From Roseobacter sp. SK209-2-6 (GTDB lineage Bacteria; Pseudomonadota; Alphaproteobacteria; Rhodobacterales; Rhodobacteraceae), in NCBI RefSeq assembly GCF_000169455.1, contig NZ_AAYC01000003.1:62001-126000 (forward strand): a DNA stretch of 64,000 bases. The letters run 5' to 3'. Below the pieces are notes generated by a model, which saw nothing but the letters and a program-made list of their open reading frames with translations, was not told where the DNA came from and did no database searches. Shown in pieces: positions 62,884 through 64,000 of this stretch. Made by a program: the position numbers and the translations under genes. How positions within the stretch are numbered: position 1 is the first letter of the stretch; each line of letters starts with the position of its first letter.

Positions 62884-63855
62884 TCAGCGGCGGCCTGAAG
62901 GACCAGAGGCATAGAGACAGAGCAGATCATTAACGAGGGTCGCCCCGGCAATCGCTGTGATCTCTGATACATCATAGGCTGGGGAAACTTCGACCAGGTC
63001 CATGCCCACCACATTGATCCCCGCAAGCGAGCGTATGATCTCTTGCGCTTGATAGGGGGAGAGCCCGCCAATCACCGGAGTGCCCGTTCCCGGAGCGGAA
63101 GCAGGTTCCAGCGCATCAATGTCGAAAGTGACATAGGTCTTGTTCTCCCCAACAATGGAGAGGATCTTCTCCGCCACCGCTGCAGGCCCCGTTTTGTGAA
63201 CCTCAATGGCATCGATGATATTCATGCCCATCGGGTCAGGGTTGTGGGTACGGATCCCCACTTGTACTGAACGCGCCGGATCAACCAGACCTTCGCGGAT
63301 CGCATGCCAAAGCATTGTGCCATGATCAATGCGCCCTTCTTCATCCGCCCAGGTGTCGGAATGGGCATCAAACTGGATCAGACTTAGGGGGCCGTGCTTT
63401 TCCACATGCGCCTTCAACAGCGGATAGGTGATGAAATGATCCCCACCGATAGAGAGCAACGCAGTATCCGTCGTCAGAACATCACGTGCAGCCTGCGCAA
63501 TCTCTTCTGGCACCTTGTTCGGGTAGCCATAATCGAACTCGCAATCGCCATAGTCCACGATGCTCAGGGCCTCAAAGGGGTCGATCTCCCAGGGCCAGGG
63601 CCGAGACCAGGCGATATGACTGGAACCTGAGCGCACCGCCCTCGGTCCAAGCCGGGTTCCCGAACGGCTGGAGACCGCAAGATCAAAGGGCACCCCCATG
63701 ATCGCGACATCTGCCCCGGATAAATCTCTGGTATAGCGCCGCCGCATAAAGCTGAGCGCTCCAGCATAGCTCGCCTCAGCGATAACTCCGCGATCACTGC
63801 TACGGGTAAAGGCGAGGTCCCCTTGTTCCGGATTCACGCTCGAAGATGTGGACAT
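62884..63855 (-). CDS. speB: agmatinase-family ureohydrolase
   Basis: 323 residues. Binuclear manganese ligands of the ureohydrolase fold: GGDHFITYP (His), FDAHSDTWADE (Asp-His-Asp) and FDIDALEPASAPGTGTP (two Asp). Hydrolyses a guanidino compound, canonically agmatine to putrescine and urea; guanidinobutyrase or guanidinopropionase activity cannot be excluded. GGGAG lies before the ATG at 63855. It is 25 bases upstream of the orphan binding-protein gene on the same strand and divergent from a gene that starts at 63954. Confidence 0.87.
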   Translation of the reverse strand: MSTSSSVNPEQGDLAFTRSSDRGVIAEASYAGALSFMRRRYTRDLSGADVAIMGVPFDLAVSSRSGTRLGPRAVRSGSSHIAWSRPWPWEIDPFEALSIVDYGDCEFDYGYPNKVPEEIAQAARDVLTTDTALLSIGGDHFITYPLLKAHVEKHGPLSLIQFDAHSDTWADEEGRIDHGTMLWHAIREGLVDPARSVQVGIRTHNPDPMGMNIIDAIEVHKTGPAAVAEKILSIVGENKTYVTFDIDALEPASAPGTGTPVIGGLSPYQAQEIIRSLAGINVVGMDLVEVSPAYDVSEITAIAGATLVNDLLCLYASGPSGRR

Positions 63856-63866
63856 AAGGAAGCTCC

Positions 63867-63885
63867 CTGAATTGAGTATATTCAG
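63867..63885. promoter_or_regulatory. CTGAAT/ATTCAG inverted repeat in the speB leader
   Basis: CTGAAT and ATTCAG are perfect inverted arms separated by seven bases, about 20 bases upstream of the speB start. Could be a second regulator site in the divergent promoter region. Confidence 0.4.
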
Positions 63886-63923
63886 TGAGCAGCTTGACCC
63901 CTTCCCCTATGCCCGTAAACTTG

Positions 63924-63945
63924 ACCTTAGATATATATCTAAGGT
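63924..63945. promoter_or_regulatory. 22-bp perfect palindrome between speB and a divergent gene
   Basis: ACCTTAGATAT followed directly by its exact reverse complement, without a spacer. It lies about 10 bases before the ATG of the rightward gene and about 70 bases from speB. The AT-rich centre and lack of spacer are typical of an operator for a dimeric winged-helix regulator that controls both genes. Confidence 0.8.
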
Positions 63946-63953
63946 TATAGAGT

Positions 63954-64000
63954 ATGGCACAACTTCCTGAAGTTCCCAGCGCGGACTGGATTTCGGCCTC
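63954..64000 (+). CDS. start of a gene running off the right edge
   Basis: ATG at 63954 followed by an open frame of 15 codons (MAQLPEVPSADWISA) to the window end. Too short to assign. The divergent position behind the 22-bp palindrome suggests a regulator of speB, but this is only inference from layout. Confidence 0.45.
   Translation, partial: MAQLPEVPSADWISA

Overview
The window reads as a chromosomal segment of an alphaproteobacterium of the Rhodobacterales (Roseobacter-type). The reasons are high-GC coding, densely packed operons, DUF2794 and UbiTUV genes, PotABCD/Liv ABC transporters, several dimethylglycine-dehydrogenase-like flavoproteins and an MttB-family gene. I saw no rRNA or tRNA genes, CRISPR array, prophage or insertion sequence. 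Two long spacers hold no recognisable gene (41655-42427 and 59699-60049).

0-7 kb is an O2-independent ubiquinone module. A leftward operon (ubiT-ubiU-ubiV-nnrS-DUF2478) diverges from ubiD-ubiX and a maleate-isomerase/racemase-family gene. A perfect FNR/FnrL-type box lies in the shared promoter region. 7-17 kb carries a LysR regulator divergent from a dimethylglycine/sarcosine-dehydrogenase-like flavoprotein, a broken peroxiredoxin gene behind a perfect 19-bp hairpin, and a leftward potDABC operon whose PotC has an unusual 145-residue tail. 17-23 kb is a DeoR-centred module: Na/Pi transporter and EamA permease on one side, phosphonate-monoester-hydrolase-type sulfatase-fold enzyme and glycerate 2-kinase on the other.

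23-36 kb is a complete homoprotocatechuate meta-cleavage operon: hpaR divergent from hpaF, hpaE, hpaD, a second non-homologous ring-cleavage dioxygenase, an aromatic-amino-acid decarboxylase, hpaG, hpaH and hpaI. A liv-type ABC transporter follows on the same strand. The hydroxylase genes hpaBC are not in the window. 36-50 kb is mostly housekeeping and hypothetical genes: MuiA-like, asd, a DUF3095 cyclase-like protein, an Hpt-like protein without its histidine, an M17 aminopeptidase with an NlpC/P60 peptidase, DUF2794, a CutA/NIF3-like protein with a winged-helix regulator, a class II cytochrome c, and a GGDEF-EAL protein with a periplasmic haem-c motif.

50-64 kb is a methylated-amine region: glycine betaine monooxygenase (gbcA/gbcB), TetR, MmgE/PrpD, LysR, a second dimethylglycine-dehydrogenase-like protein, a GbdR-like AraC regulator, an MttB-superfamily methyltransferase, an orphan PotF-like binding protein and an agmatinase-family ureohydrolase. 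The most striking observation is a well-conserved cobalamin riboswitch in the leader of gbcA. It implies that the O2-dependent, cobalamin-independent betaine demethylation route is tied to B12 status, while a member of the corrinoid-dependent MttB superfamily is encoded a few kilobases away.
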